Shown here in pieces: positions 1-7,776 of a DNA stretch of 38,146 nt. The notes beneath the pieces were generated by a model. The model made no database searches and was not told the origin of the DNA. It worked only from the letters and a program-made list of their open reading frames with translations. The DNA lies in assembly GCA_910579655.1 (NCBI GenBank), contig CAJTVE010000025.1, positions 1 to 38,146 of the forward strand. Direction: 5' to 3'. The position numbers were made by a program, and so were the translations under genes. The stretch is from an uncultured Allobaculum sp. GTDB taxonomy: Bacteria > Bacillota_I > Bacilli_A > Erysipelotrichales > Erysipelotrichaceae. Every line of letters starts with the position of its first letter. Position 1 is the first letter of the stretch.

Positions 1-93
1 CAGACAACAGCCGAAGCTGTCCTGTCAAACAACAGGGGTGTATTTCAACCCCCATGGCTTGCCATGGGGTCAGTGAGTATCCTCGCGCATTAA
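1..93 (+). CDS. possible 3' end of a gene cut by the window edge
   Basis: Frame 1 is open from the first base to a TAA at 91-93, and a strong terminator hairpin starts at the next base, which is what the end of a plus-strand gene looks like. The residues (ending GSVSILAH) do not match a family I recognise. The stretch also holds a 20-bp palindrome, so it could equally be untranslated RNA. Weak call. Confidence 0.22.
   Translation, partial: QTTAEAVLSNNRGVFQPPWLAMGSVSILAH
50..69. repeat. perfect short palindrome
   Basis: CCCCATGGC, a TT loop, then GCCATGGGG: a 9-bp perfect stem. The 5' arm can alternatively pair with GGGGT at 35-39, so two exclusive hairpins are possible. Function unknown. 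Confidence 0.5.
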
Positions 94-123
94 AAAAGGA
101 GCGTGTAGCACCACGCTCCTTTT
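94..123. terminator. bidirectional intrinsic terminator
   Basis: AAAAGGAGCGTG and CACGCTCCTTTT form a 12-bp stem around a 6-base loop, with A- and T-tracts on either side. It directly follows the TAA at 91-93 and could also serve minus-strand transcripts coming from vanY. Confidence 0.75.
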
Positions 124-257
124 CCTTTTGCCTGCTAGGCAAAATATAAAGTAGTTGTCATTGCGACTGAAGTGTACCTTATTTTCCCAAAAAAGGAAAC
201 AGGAAGCATTCTTTCTTGACCATAAATGGTGCTTTGCGATCATTTTTGTATCCATTG

Positions 258-441
258 GTTACTGTTCACACACCCTGTTGATAGATGGTGTGCGAAACAC
301 GTGCAAGCGATTTATGCAGTAAATCAGCCGATCGGGTAGAAAATTCCCCAAGATATAACGAATAGAGCTGAATTGGAGCTGGAAACGACTTCAATTTAAG
401 AAAAAATTGCTGCACAACTACATTAGGGTGTGAACAGTAAC
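258..441. mobile_element. MITE-like element with 8-bp target duplication
   Basis: The ends are inverted repeats: GTTACTGTTCACA at 258-270 and its reverse complement at 429-441. Both arms continue into CCCT after a 2-base offset. The element is flanked by an identical 8-bp direct repeat ATCCATTG at 250-257 and 442-449, the hallmark of transposition. It is 184 bp long and has no transposase. An 8-bp duplication fits several IS families (for example IS66, ISL3, IS256, IS6), so the parent family is not assigned. It lies 11 bases past the vanY stop codon. Confidence 0.65.
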
Positions 442-452
442 ATCCATTGCAG

Positions 453-1340
453 CTATTGATAATCCCCGCCTTCAACGCCAAGATATTCCTCCAGCGTTAA
501 TCCCGAAGCGGCAACATCTTTGGCAAGTTCTCCCAGGTAGCGAAGATGCCAGGGTTCGGCCTGATAGCCGGTGATGGCTTCTTTACCTGCCTGATAGCGG
601 ACAATAAAGCCATATTCTGCCGCATGGTCTAAAAGCCACTGGGCTTCTGTTGGAGAAGTCAACAGTTGACCCGCTGCGTCTTTGAGATCAAAAGCCAGGC
701 CCGTCTGGTGTTCAGAAAAACCAGGACGGGCGGAAAACGTATCGGCCTGCTGCTGACCCTGCGCATTGACATAGCCGTTATATAAGGCAGTCTGGGTTTG
801 ATAGCTACGATAGTTGCTTGTATCGCGGCTGACGTTAAGAGACTGACTTTGCATGGCATCCAGCAGTTGGTTCAAAGCAGCCTGGGCTTCTGGATCCACA
901 CCCGGCGCATAATCCGCAGGGACTGGATGCTTTTTGTTTACGACCAGAACGCCGTTGGCATACGTTCTTCCTTCTTTGTTTTCAATAACAGGGGAAGACG
1001 TAGTCTCGCTTGCCGATGAAGAAGTTGTTTCATTGACTGGCAACGTTTGCGAAGCCAGGGATTCATGAACAACAGAAGGAAGTTCTTCAATCTCTGAATC
1101 ACTTTCCAGGCGCTGACCGGATTCATCAACCTGCCGCAGATCCATGGTCCGTTTTTCACTTTTTCCACTTTCGTCATAAGGATCATCCGTTATGATGACA
1201 GAGGAATTGTCCAGCAGAGTCTCTGAGGATAAAGAAGCAAGATTTGCACTGGAACCAGAACAGCCGGCCATCATTGCTCCGCCTGAAAGGTTCGTCAACA
1301 AGCTGAATGCAAGAACAATTCGATATTTTGATTTTTCCAT
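453..1340 (-). CDS. D-alanyl-D-alanine carboxypeptidase, VanY/M15B lipoprotein
   Basis: A 295-residue exported zinc peptidase that should remove the terminal D-Ala from peptidoglycan stem peptides. The N-terminus has a basic start, a hydrophobic segment and a lipobox-like MMAGC with Cys27 as the lipidation site. A Ser/Glu-rich low-complexity linker follows (about 28-135). The M15B/VanY domain fills about 140-275: SEHQTGLAFD gives zinc ligands His211 and Asp218, and EPWHLRYLG gives catalytic Glu262 and ligand His265. A GGAG-containing ribosome site lies 7-9 bases before the ATG. Without a van cluster nearby, a housekeeping wall-maturation role is more likely than glycopeptide resistance. A MITE-like element sits directly downstream. 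Confidence 0.9.
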   Translation of the reverse strand: MEKSKYRIVLAFSLLTNLSGGAMMAGCSGSSANLASLSSETLLDNSSVIITDDPYDESGKSEKRTMDLRQVDESGQRLESDSEIEELPSVVHESLASQTLPVNETTSSSASETTSSPVIENKEGRTYANGVLVVNKKHPVPADYAPGVDPEAQAALNQLLDAMQSQSLNVSRDTSNYRSYQTQTALYNGYVNAQGQQQADTFSARPGFSEHQTGLAFDLKDAAGQLLTSPTEAQWLLDHAAEYGFIVRYQAGKEAITGYQAEPWHLRYLGELAKDVAASGLTLEEYLGVEGGDYQ

Positions 1341-1928
1341 AACGAACTCCTTTTTATCTTCATCCTATCTTAGCCAAAGAATGTTCTGAAGAAAACAGAA
1401 AGCCAGGGGAGAAGATTTGAATCATTCGTTTCCCGGCTAAAAAGCGGAAATCCTTTCCTTGTATTATTATCCTGATACTACTATCTTGATAATATAATTA
1501 TCCTGATTTTGCCATATTGCATCCTAATATTAGCAGTCTATTCAGCAGCTTTGATTGATCTGCTTGATTCGATCTGCTCTATATAGTTATTTGGCTGCGC
1601 ACTGCTCCTGGTCAGTCTTTTTATCCGCTGGCTTTGCAGACCGTCCTGCTCTTCTTTGAGTTTACATTTCTTGTCGTCCTGCTTGTTTTCTTGCTGGAAG
1701 TTGGGCAGGCAGACTTGGACGATTGCTGATTTTCTTTCGAATTCTCTTTATCGCGTTTTTCTAGCTTCCCTTCTTCTTTTCCAGCCCTGCTTGATGCGGC
1801 AGGGGACTTGCCAGTTTATGGTGGCCGTCCAATAACAGCCTGAGGACCTGACCAGTCCCCTGTTGAAAACTTGCAATCTGGTGAGCGCAAAAACAGTTTC
1901 TTTGATCTTTTCCTCCTACACTGTAGGC
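1341..1928. other. non-coding region between divergent genes
   Basis: 588 bases with no convincing gene. The left third is AT-rich and should hold the vanY promoter on the minus strand. ATTATCCTGAT occurs twice, 31 bp apart (1466-1476 and 1497-1507). A small hairpin (CCCTGC/GCAGGG) lies at 1785-1804. A long minus-strand frame across 1761-2219 lies opposite the gene pair below and looks like an antisense shadow. Confidence 0.5.
1466..1507. repeat. paired direct repeats, possible operator
   Basis: Two exact copies of ATTATCCTGAT are spaced 31 bp start to start, about three helical turns, in the AT-rich region upstream of vanY. The same-face spacing suggests a regulator site, possibly for vanY. 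Inference only. Confidence 0.35.
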
Positions 1929-2255
1929 ATGAATGAATCGAATCTTACGTTTATTTTTGATAGCCGTGGAACCCGAAAACTGCTGGCCAAAAATCCACAA
2001 ATCAAATCCCGGATGATTGAAACGATCACCAGGCAGGCTGAAAATGATTTTTTCAAATGCAAACTGGCTTCCCGGCGCAAATGGCAGGGAATCTCTTTGT
2101 TGGAATGCCGGGTCAATGATCCTTCGGTGGGTGCTTTGCGCGTTGCGTTTGGCTGTAAGGATCAGACGATCTATATCGTCTATGCGACAACGACAATTTT
2201 GAAGAAAGACTTCTCGCAAGAGCTGGACAGCTTTTTAAAGGATGGATCGAAATGA
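1929..2255 (+). CDS. small protein, RelE/HigB-like by faint resemblance
   Basis: About 108 residues from the ATG at 1929; a TTG at 1863 in the same frame would add 22 residues. Neither start has a strong ribosome site. The protein is basic, begins NLTFIFDSRGTRKLL and has a C-terminal half (LECRVNDPSVGALRVAFG, then TIYIVYATTILKK) whose strand pattern recalls RelE/HigB mRNA-interferase toxins. I cannot show catalytic residues, so the function is open. The next gene starts inside its stop codon (ATGA), so the two are translationally coupled and probably work together. A toxin-antitoxin pair is one reading; an uncharacterised conserved pair is another. Confidence 0.65.
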   Translation: MNESNLTFIFDSRGTRKLLAKNPQIKSRMIETITRQAENDFFKCKLASRRKWQGISLLECRVNDPSVGALRVAFGCKDQTIYIVYATTTILKKDFSQELDSFLKDGSK

Positions 2256-2512
2256 AACTGGTCCCTTTACGACAGGCGCAGGTGAAATATATGAATTGCC
2301 TGAAAGCCAAAAATTTTACCGGCCTTAAACTGCTTACTTTCAAAAAAGATCGCTTTGTCCAGGTTGAACTTCAAGAAGACGGACTGCATCTGATTGAATC
2401 TGGCTATCTCAACCAGGATATTGTGCTGGATCCAAAGGAGGCCAAAAAGATTTTGAAAGACGCTTTTAACCGGGAATTTCCCCGCAGCACCCGACTGTAT
2501 CTGGACGAATAG
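2252..2512 (+). CDS. small hypothetical protein coupled to upstream gene
   Basis: 86 residues, starting with the ATG that overlaps the stop of the gene before it by 4 bases. The sequence is rich in Lys/Leu, starts MKLVPLRQAQVKYM and ends with EFPRSTRLYLDE. I see no helix-turn-helix, membrane segment or known domain. Coupled translation implies a matched dose with its partner, as in toxin-antitoxin pairs, but the order and lack of an obvious DNA-binding motif leave the role open. A good terminator follows at 2607-2643. Confidence 0.7.
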   Translation: MKLVPLRQAQVKYMNCLKAKNFTGLKLLTFKKDRFVQVELQEDGLHLIESGYLNQDIVLDPKEAKKILKDAFNREFPRSTRLYLDE

Positions 2513-2606
2513 CAGATATGTTTTTCTGTCTCCTGTATCCTTTCCTTCTGTCTTTTGATTCAGTCCAGATTGGTTACCCAATTTGTTGAACGTTTCAAAT
2601 ACAGAG

Positions 2607-2643
2607 AATGGCGATCCGTCTGAATATTCGGATCGCCATTTTT
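2607..2643. terminator. intrinsic terminator
   Basis: AATGGCGATCCG (2607-2618) pairs perfectly with CGGATCGCCATT (2629-2640), followed by T residues. It ends the small-gene pair and may also serve convergent comEC, since an AT pair closes the stem on both sides. Confidence 0.85.
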
Positions 2644-2709
2644 ACAGGTTCTATAGCTTAACTTTGCACTTTTCAAGGCCTGCTCTGGTGTGGCTGCTTC
2701 AAAACCTTT

Positions 2710-4755
2710 TCATGACTTCCAGATCCAGCCAACCAGTCCATCGGCACTTGTCACAAACAGAAGATGGGGCATGCTGAAAAGATGAAGGCTTCCATGGTCA
2801 GCTGTGTTCAGCCGGTCAATTCCCTGTGCATTTAGGGTCTCCAGTACAGAAACACTTGGATGGCCATAGCGATTCTGATAGCCCGCTGAAATCAAAGCCA
2901 GCGTCGGATGAACAGCTTTAAGAAACGCAGGATCAGAGCTAGTATTTGATCCATGGTGGCCCAGTTTGAGAACATCGGCTTCCAGGTTGTTGGTTTTTTG
3001 CAGCTGCTTTTCAATCGCAATGGAAGCATCACCGGTATACAAATAACGAAATCCATCGTATTGAAACAGGCAGACTAAGCTTTGATCATTTTCTTGGGCA
3101 GGATCGCTCTCTCTTTCGTTTAACAACAGCCAGAATTCATAGGCTATTGATAGTTTTGCGGGTTTTCCGGGAAGCGTCTGATCAATCTGACTGGGATCCA
3201 GGTCTTTTGTGGAACGGATCGTCTGAAGAACTGGAAAGTTCTGGATCAGCGAATCCACAGCCCCATCATGGTCAAAGTCCCCATGGCTGACAACCAGCCT
3301 GTCGATTTTTCGGATCTGATGTCTTTGCAGAAAAGGAATAAAAAGTTTCGTTGCGTTGTCCGTATTCATCTTGCCGGCGGCATCAATCATGGTCACGCTT
3401 TTTTGAAAAGGCTCAACGATTAAAGCTGCATCGCCCTGGCCGACATCAATCTGAAAGACATGAAAGAACGGATCCAGATTCCAGCTCCAGGGATAGATAC
3501 AGACTGCCATCAAGAGCAGAACAAATCGCTTCGTTTTCCATTTCCAGACCACCAGGATCAATAAACCGCCAAACAGCGTTAAATACCACAGCGGCGGACT
3601 TCCATACACCGTGCACCAGTCCAGCGATACCTGGATTCCTTCCAGCAATTTCAAAAACAGCTCTCCATATGGAGCGCTCCAAAGGCCAGGAATCGAAAGC
3701 AGAAACACCCAGCCGATAAGACTTCGAAACCACAGAAACATCCCGAGCATCAATAGATTCAACTCTTTCAGCCAGATCATCTGACAAAAGGCAATCCACA
3801 ACATTCCAACGACTTTCTTCTGCCATGAAGCCTGGACAAAATGGCTGAAAAAGGAGATTCCAGCAGGCAGCACCAGACTGAGGGAATCCGCTCCAAAAGG
3901 AGAGATCCATAAGAATGCAAGCATTGAAACCGGCCAGCGAACATTCCAGTCTGAAAACAAAGCCGTGCAAATCTGAAACACGAGCAGACGCAAGCTTGCC
4001 TGGCGAACCGGAAAGAAAAAGGTCAGACTAAGCTGCAAGCCCACCATGAGCCAGTTGAGTTTCTTCTTTTCAACCCGATACGAAAGCCGTTTACGGATTC
4101 CATAGACCAGGGCAATCAAGGGCAGTCCTGTTGTACTGATCCAGTCGAGGTTTTCATCTTCACTCAACCCATAAAACAAAAGGCGATACAAAGGAGCAGC
4201 CGATCGTGAATTGACAAAAATCCATATCTTCTGACGCAGCAAAAATCCATTGAGTCCTGCCTTTTCTTGGCTGGTTTTTAGAGGGTTCATCTGAGTGGCA
4301 CTATACTGGATGTCATTTGCCTGGAGGTAATCCTGAAAACAGAACAATCCTTCATTGCGCTGCGTATGAATCGCTTCAAATCCAGAGAGTTCGACTTTCT
4401 GATCCAGAAGCAGATCTTCAGTTTCATAAACAATCGCTCTCTGCCTGCCATTTTGGGCAATCGCATATCCATTGCGAATATTGACGATCGTATAGATTCC
4501 CGAGGCAGGTTTCTGCGGTTGTTGAAGCCAGACTGAACCCTGGAAAACAACAAGACAGAACAGCCACCAGAAAAGAACTTTCAGATTTTGAAACCGCCAG
4601 ACCAATAAAGCAGATCCCAGACAGGCTCCAGCCAGAAAGAGACCAAAGATCGATCCAGATGCTTCTTTTGCAGGCAATAAAGCCAACACCCAGAGACATA
4701 AAGCCATCAGGATCAGACTGGCTTTACAGGGCAATAAAGTCTTGAAGCGCTGCAA
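2710..4755 (-). CDS. comEC: ComEC/Rec2 competence DNA-uptake channel
   Basis: A 681-residue membrane protein, the channel that brings single-stranded DNA through the membrane during natural transformation. The N-terminal third has hydrophobic segments and a soluble OB-like part. The middle (about 200-430) has many membrane helices typical of the competence domain. The C-terminal part is a metallo-beta-lactamase-type domain: FQIDVGQGDAALI, then SHGDFDHDG (metal-binding HxDxDH) and KLGHHGSNTSSD, then SAGYQNRYGHPS. The length is a little under Bacillus ComEC (about 776). Its start overlaps the end of comEA by 32 bases, so the two form one operon. No comEB lies between them. Confidence 0.93.
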   Translation of the reverse strand: MQRFKTLLPCKASLILMALCLWVLALLPAKEASGSIFGLFLAGACLGSALLVWRFQNLKVLFWWLFCLVVFQGSVWLQQPQKPASGIYTIVNIRNGYAIAQNGRQRAIVYETEDLLLDQKVELSGFEAIHTQRNEGLFCFQDYLQANDIQYSATQMNPLKTSQEKAGLNGFLLRQKIWIFVNSRSAAPLYRLLFYGLSEDENLDWISTTGLPLIALVYGIRKRLSYRVEKKKLNWLMVGLQLSLTFFFPVRQASLRLLVFQICTALFSDWNVRWPVSMLAFLWISPFGADSLSLVLPAGISFFSHFVQASWQKKVVGMLWIAFCQMIWLKELNLLMLGMFLWFRSLIGWVFLLSIPGLWSAPYGELFLKLLEGIQVSLDWCTVYGSPPLWYLTLFGGLLILVVWKWKTKRFVLLLMAVCIYPWSWNLDPFFHVFQIDVGQGDAALIVEPFQKSVTMIDAAGKMNTDNATKLFIPFLQRHQIRKIDRLVVSHGDFDHDGAVDSLIQNFPVLQTIRSTKDLDPSQIDQTLPGKPAKLSIAYEFWLLLNERESDPAQENDQSLVCLFQYDGFRYLYTGDASIAIEKQLQKTNNLEADVLKLGHHGSNTSSDPAFLKAVHPTLALISAGYQNRYGHPSVSVLETLNAQGIDRLNTADHGSLHLFSMPHLLFVTSADGLVGWIWKS

Positions 4756-5218
4756 ACTTCTTTTCTCCTATTCCGGCTACTTCCATCAGATCTTCCAGCT
4801 TTTCAAATGGATGCTCCGTGCGATAGGCAATAATCTTCTCGGCCATTGCCGGGCCAATTCCTGGCAGATTCATGAGTTCTTCTTTGCTTGCGGTGTTGAT
4901 CGATATTCGTGGACTGCTTCCATCCATGTTTTTCTTGCCGACGACAATCACCTGCCCTGCCTGTACCTCCTCCAATAAGCTCAGGGCACTTAAATCGGCC
5001 ATATCACTTTCACCGCCTGCCTGTTTGATCAGGTCCTGAATCGTTGCTCCATTTTTGAGCGTATACACACCCGGGCTGGCAACTGCCCCTTTGATTTCAG
5101 CCTGAATGGTATCGGGTGCAATCCTCTCTAATGACATTGGAGTCACGCGTCCTGCCATGCAGACCAGGCCCAGAAAAAGAAACAGCAGCGGGCCGGCTGC
5201 TTTCTGAATTGTCTTCAT
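4724..5218 (-). CDS. comEA: ComEA competence DNA receptor
   Basis: A membrane-anchored DNA-binding protein that takes up DNA at the cell surface and hands it to ComEC. From the chosen ATG at 5218 it has 164 residues: one membrane anchor (about 8-24), an SLBB domain (about 40-95, with VKGAV-like EIKGAVASPGVYTL) and a C-terminal double helix-hairpin-helix (INTASKEELMNLPGIGPAMA, then LMEVAGIGEKKFAALQDFI). The frame is open upstream to 5335, but the ATG at 5218 puts the anchor at the N-terminus as in the family. Neither start has a strong ribosome site, so the start is uncertain. First gene of the comEA-comEC operon. Confidence 0.9.
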   Translation of the reverse strand: MKTIQKAAGPLLFLFLGLVCMAGRVTPMSLERIAPDTIQAEIKGAVASPGVYTLKNGATIQDLIKQAGGESDMADLSALSLLEEVQAGQVIVVGKKNMDGSSPRISINTASKEELMNLPGIGPAMAEKIIAYRTEHPFEKLEDLMEVAGIGEKKFAALQDFIAL

Positions 5219-5833
5219 ACTTGGATATACGCAAAAAAGGTCTGATCGCAAAGGCCAAATTTCTAAAAAGGGAGTAACGATGCCGCCTGGGTTCATCCTT
5301 TTAGACTCTGATGAAAAAGAATAGTCCTGGAGCATCTAAAAATGTCCACTTAAGAAAATTCTTAAAACCCATTAAAGAGAGACTCAGACCTTTATCCTCA
5401 TAAATATGAAATTAAGGTTCATCCCGCACCATGAATTAAGGCACCATTAATTTCAGTCTAAAGAAAAACCCTGGTTTTCTTTACACTTTTAAAGAAACGA
5501 TTCTGGATGAAGCACAATATAAGATTCATTAACAAACCAAAATAGCCTATTTATTGAATTTTAAAGTAGATTTAATCGTTTTAAAGATTTGTAATAAACC
5601 GTATTCATAATACATCATCCACTAATTCAGATTGATAGACTTTCTAATTTTAGATTTTTAAAAAATGAGCAAAAATACAGAATAAAAGTTGGACAAATGT
5701 CGAGTATAAGGATAGAATAAAGACAGAGTTAAGGTGATATAAAGAACACCTCTTCAAAAACAAAGAGAATCTTCACTTCTTCCTTTCCATCCATACAGAA
5801 AGTTAAAGATGCAGATGCATCGAGGGAATAATT
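5219..5833. other. AT-rich divergent regulatory region
   Basis: 615 bases without a gene, between comEA (leftward) and a small exported peptide gene (rightward). It holds an inverted repeat TTAAGAA-AA-TTCTTAA at 5350-5365 about 130 bases before comEA, several ATTAAGG copies near 5412-5445, and a promoter at 5689-5718 for the rightward gene. The inverted repeat may be a comE regulator site; no clear ComK-type box is claimed. Confidence 0.45.
5689..5718 (+). promoter_or_regulatory. sigma-A-type promoter for the small exported peptide
   Basis: TTGGAC (5689-5694), an 18-base spacer, then TAGAAT (5713-5718). It lies about 115 bases before the ATG at 5834, giving a fairly long leader. Confidence 0.5.
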
Positions 5834-6061
5834 ATGACACGCACAACTACTTCTAAACAGAACACAAACCTGAGCAAACTGATCGCTTTAGCAACCAGCC
5901 TTTCCATCGCCGCCGTTGTTGGATACACCGTATTAAAACCTTCCGCTCCAGTCGTTCAGGCTCATGCCTATACAAACGAAAACAAAATCGTTGCCGTTTC
6001 CAGCCAGAAAGTTTTAAAAGCTTCTGTTGAAACACCAGAACAGCCTGCCGAAAACAAATAA
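5834..6061 (+). CDS. small exported or membrane-anchored peptide, unknown
   Basis: 75 residues with a polar N-terminus, a hydrophobic segment at about 17-36 (LIALATSLSIAAVVGYTVL) that fits a signal or anchor, and a short polar tail rich in Val, Lys and Glu. GAGGG at 5822-5826 sits 7 bases before the ATG. No family recognised. It reads away from comEA and is followed by a terminator near 6284-6310, so it is probably a single-gene transcript. A secreted signal, a surface peptide or a small anchored regulator are all possible. Confidence 0.6.
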   Translation: MTRTTTSKQNTNLSKLIALATSLSIAAVVGYTVLKPSAPVVQAHAYTNENKIVAVSSQKVLKASVETPEQPAENK

Positions 6062-6283
6062 AAACTGCGAAATTCATCATTCAAGCACCAAGTCAAACCT
6101 GACAATCTTACGATTGCTCCAAGCTGTCCATCATTCGTATTTCATCATCATGGAGCCAATCTGCTTGATCTTTATTCCCTTACTTTTGACATTTCCCTGT
6201 GGAAAACTGAATTTCTTTTCTTCTCTTGCAGTTTTCTACTCTTCGCCTGATGACCATTCGATTTCAAACCGATACCAGACTTG

Positions 6284-6310
6284 CCTCTGATCTTGGATCA
6301 GGGGCTTTTC
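6284..6310 (+). terminator. probable intrinsic terminator
   Basis: CCTCTGATC (6284-6292) pairs with GATCAGGGG (6296-6304, one G-U) around a 3-base loop, then CTTTTC. The 6062-6428 region otherwise shows no gene. Confidence 0.6.
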
Positions 6311-6428
6311 TTTCGCCTGGCCGCAACAAATTTCTGAATCCAACACAAATCGTCTTTCGTGTTGTTCTGTTAGAGTTCGATCGCGGATATACTTCCATCA
6401 TTCCATTTCATTGAAGGAGGAAAAAACA

Positions 6429-6710
6429 ATGAATACAAATAAAACTTATACCCATCGGGCCATCCATCAATACGCTCCAAAGAACACATTCCATCCAACG
6501 GCTCATGGTAAAAAAGATCTTCCCGCAGTTATCCGTGCCTGTCTGCTGGGAATGGCCGGAATCACGACGATTATTATTGGTGTTCTTCTGTCTATGAACG
6601 CCTTTGAAAATGGATCCACATTCACCTTGATTCTGGGGATTATGGCTGGCCTCATCGGATTGGTCAGTATCAGTTTCAACGGTTACCTGTATAAAAAAGA
6701 GATGATTTAA
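6429..6710 (+). CDS. small two-helix membrane protein, unknown
   Basis: 93 residues from the ATG at 6429, chosen because AAGGAGG lies a good distance upstream; an earlier in-frame ATG at 6411 overlaps that site. The first 40 residues are polar with several His and Lys. Two hydrophobic segments follow (about 43-61 and 68-87), ending in a short KKEMI tail. No family recognised. It precedes the TetR regulator gene by about 285 bases and might be a target, but no shared transcript is shown. Confidence 0.65.
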   Translation: MNTNKTYTHRAIHQYAPKNTFHPTAHGKKDLPAVIRACLLGMAGITTIIIGVLLSMNAFENGSTFTLILGIMAGLIGLVSISFNGYLYKKEMI

Positions 6711-6806
6711 AAGCCGCTGAAAAAGGCCAGCCAGCAGCTGGCAGTAAAGAAACCAGTTTGGTCATACGATCCATCCTAAATCAAGTCAAAACTCTGCGTG
6801 AATCAA

Positions 6807-6866
6807 TACGGATACTCTTTTTACGGATAAAGTCATATTGGAGCAATCTGATACGATTTTATCCGT
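6807..6866. promoter_or_regulatory. likely TetR-family operator
   Basis: ACGGATAAA at 6823-6831 and TTTATCCGT at 6858-6866 form a 9-bp inverted repeat; another ACGGATA lies at 6808-6814. The sites end 9 bases before the -35 of the regulator gene promoter, so the regulator may control itself. Inference. Confidence 0.45.
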
Positions 6867-6874
6867 TTTTGATA

Positions 6875-6903
6875 TTGTGACAACACTGATCCTGGAGTAA
6901 AAT
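6875..6903 (+). promoter_or_regulatory. sigma-A-type promoter of the TetR-family gene
   Basis: TTGTGA (6875-6880), a 17-base spacer, then TAAAAT (6898-6903), about 90 bases before the start codon. Confidence 0.55.
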
Positions 6904-6995
6904 TTCGAAATCTGAAACCTGAAACCTGCCAGCAACTGTGCCGGCATGGTCAGCTCTTTTCCTCTGGCAAAAAGCCACACCAAAAAGGAGATTTC

Positions 6996-7604
6996 TTGAA
7001 TCGTTCACAAAGCAAATATTTCAATACCGCCATCCGGATGGACGAAGCTTTTCTTTCTATCCTGGCCAGAAAAGATTTCTCAAATATCACCGTTAAAGAA
7101 ATTTGTGAAAAGGCTGGCGTCAACCGCTCTACTTTCTATCTTCACTATGAAACGCTAAGCGATCTGCTCAATGAAAGCGTTCAGTATATGCATACTCAGT
7201 TTGTAACTTACATGAAAGAACATACTGTCGAACTTGAGTCATTCACCGCAAACCGCCTGCATACCGGACCACTGGACGACCTGTATCTGATTACGCCAGA
7301 ATATCTCCTTCCTTTTCTGAGCTACATCAAGAAAAACCAGAAACTGTTTAAAACCGCTTTGGAAAATACAGGGATTTTGCAGCTTGAAGAAACCTACGGT
7401 CAAATTTTCGAACCGATCTTTACTCCTCTTCTCGAACGATTTCATGTTCCAGAAAAAGATCGTCCGTATCTTTTGGCTTTCTACGTCCGTGGGCTGATGG
7501 CCATTCTCCAGGAGTGGCTCAAAAACGAATGCGAAGATCCGATAGAACGAATTGGAGCGCTTATGGAACAGTGTGTTCAAGGCGCAGGTATGTTGGGGAA
7601 ATGA
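6996..7604 (+). CDS. TetR/AcrR-family transcriptional regulator
   Basis: A 202-residue DNA-binding regulator. Helix-turn-helix at about 20-60: FSNITVKEICEKAGVNRST with FYLHYETLSDLL is the classical TetR pattern. The C-terminal part (about 70-200) is helical and resembles the TetR_C_7-type ligand/dimer domain. The start is a TTG with AAAAAGGAGA just upstream; no ATG fits. An operator-like inverted repeat and promoter precede it. The ligand and targets are unknown; the neighbouring small membrane protein and the chitosanase are candidates. Confidence 0.9.
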   Translation: MNRSQSKYFNTAIRMDEAFLSILARKDFSNITVKEICEKAGVNRSTFYLHYETLSDLLNESVQYMHTQFVTYMKEHTVELESFTANRLHTGPLDDLYLITPEYLLPFLSYIKKNQKLFKTALENTGILQLEETYGQIFEPIFTPLLERFHVPEKDRPYLLAFYVRGLMAILQEWLKNECEDPIERIGALMEQCVQGAGMLGK

Positions 7605-7630
7605 TTATCCGATGATCATTTCCTCTTTAT
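7597..7630 (+). terminator. intrinsic terminator overlapping the stop codon
   Basis: GGAAATGAT (7597-7605) pairs with ATCATTTCC (7615-7623), followed by a T-rich stretch. The TGA of the TetR gene lies in the 5' arm. Confidence 0.65.
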
Positions 7631-7776
7631 TTTTCGCAAATCATCACTCGTCTTTTCCCTTCTCTTTTCTGGCAAAAAGCTGCAGGATTCTGATTCAGGC
7701 TTTCCGTTTGTAAAGCAACAAAAATTACCTGAAGATAATTTCTATCTGGATAGACCTTTACAGAAAGGATGATTCC

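Noticed and set aside
1761..2219. 152-residue minus-strand frame
   Set aside because: Lies opposite the coupled plus-strand pair, has no ribosome site and reads like an antisense frame.
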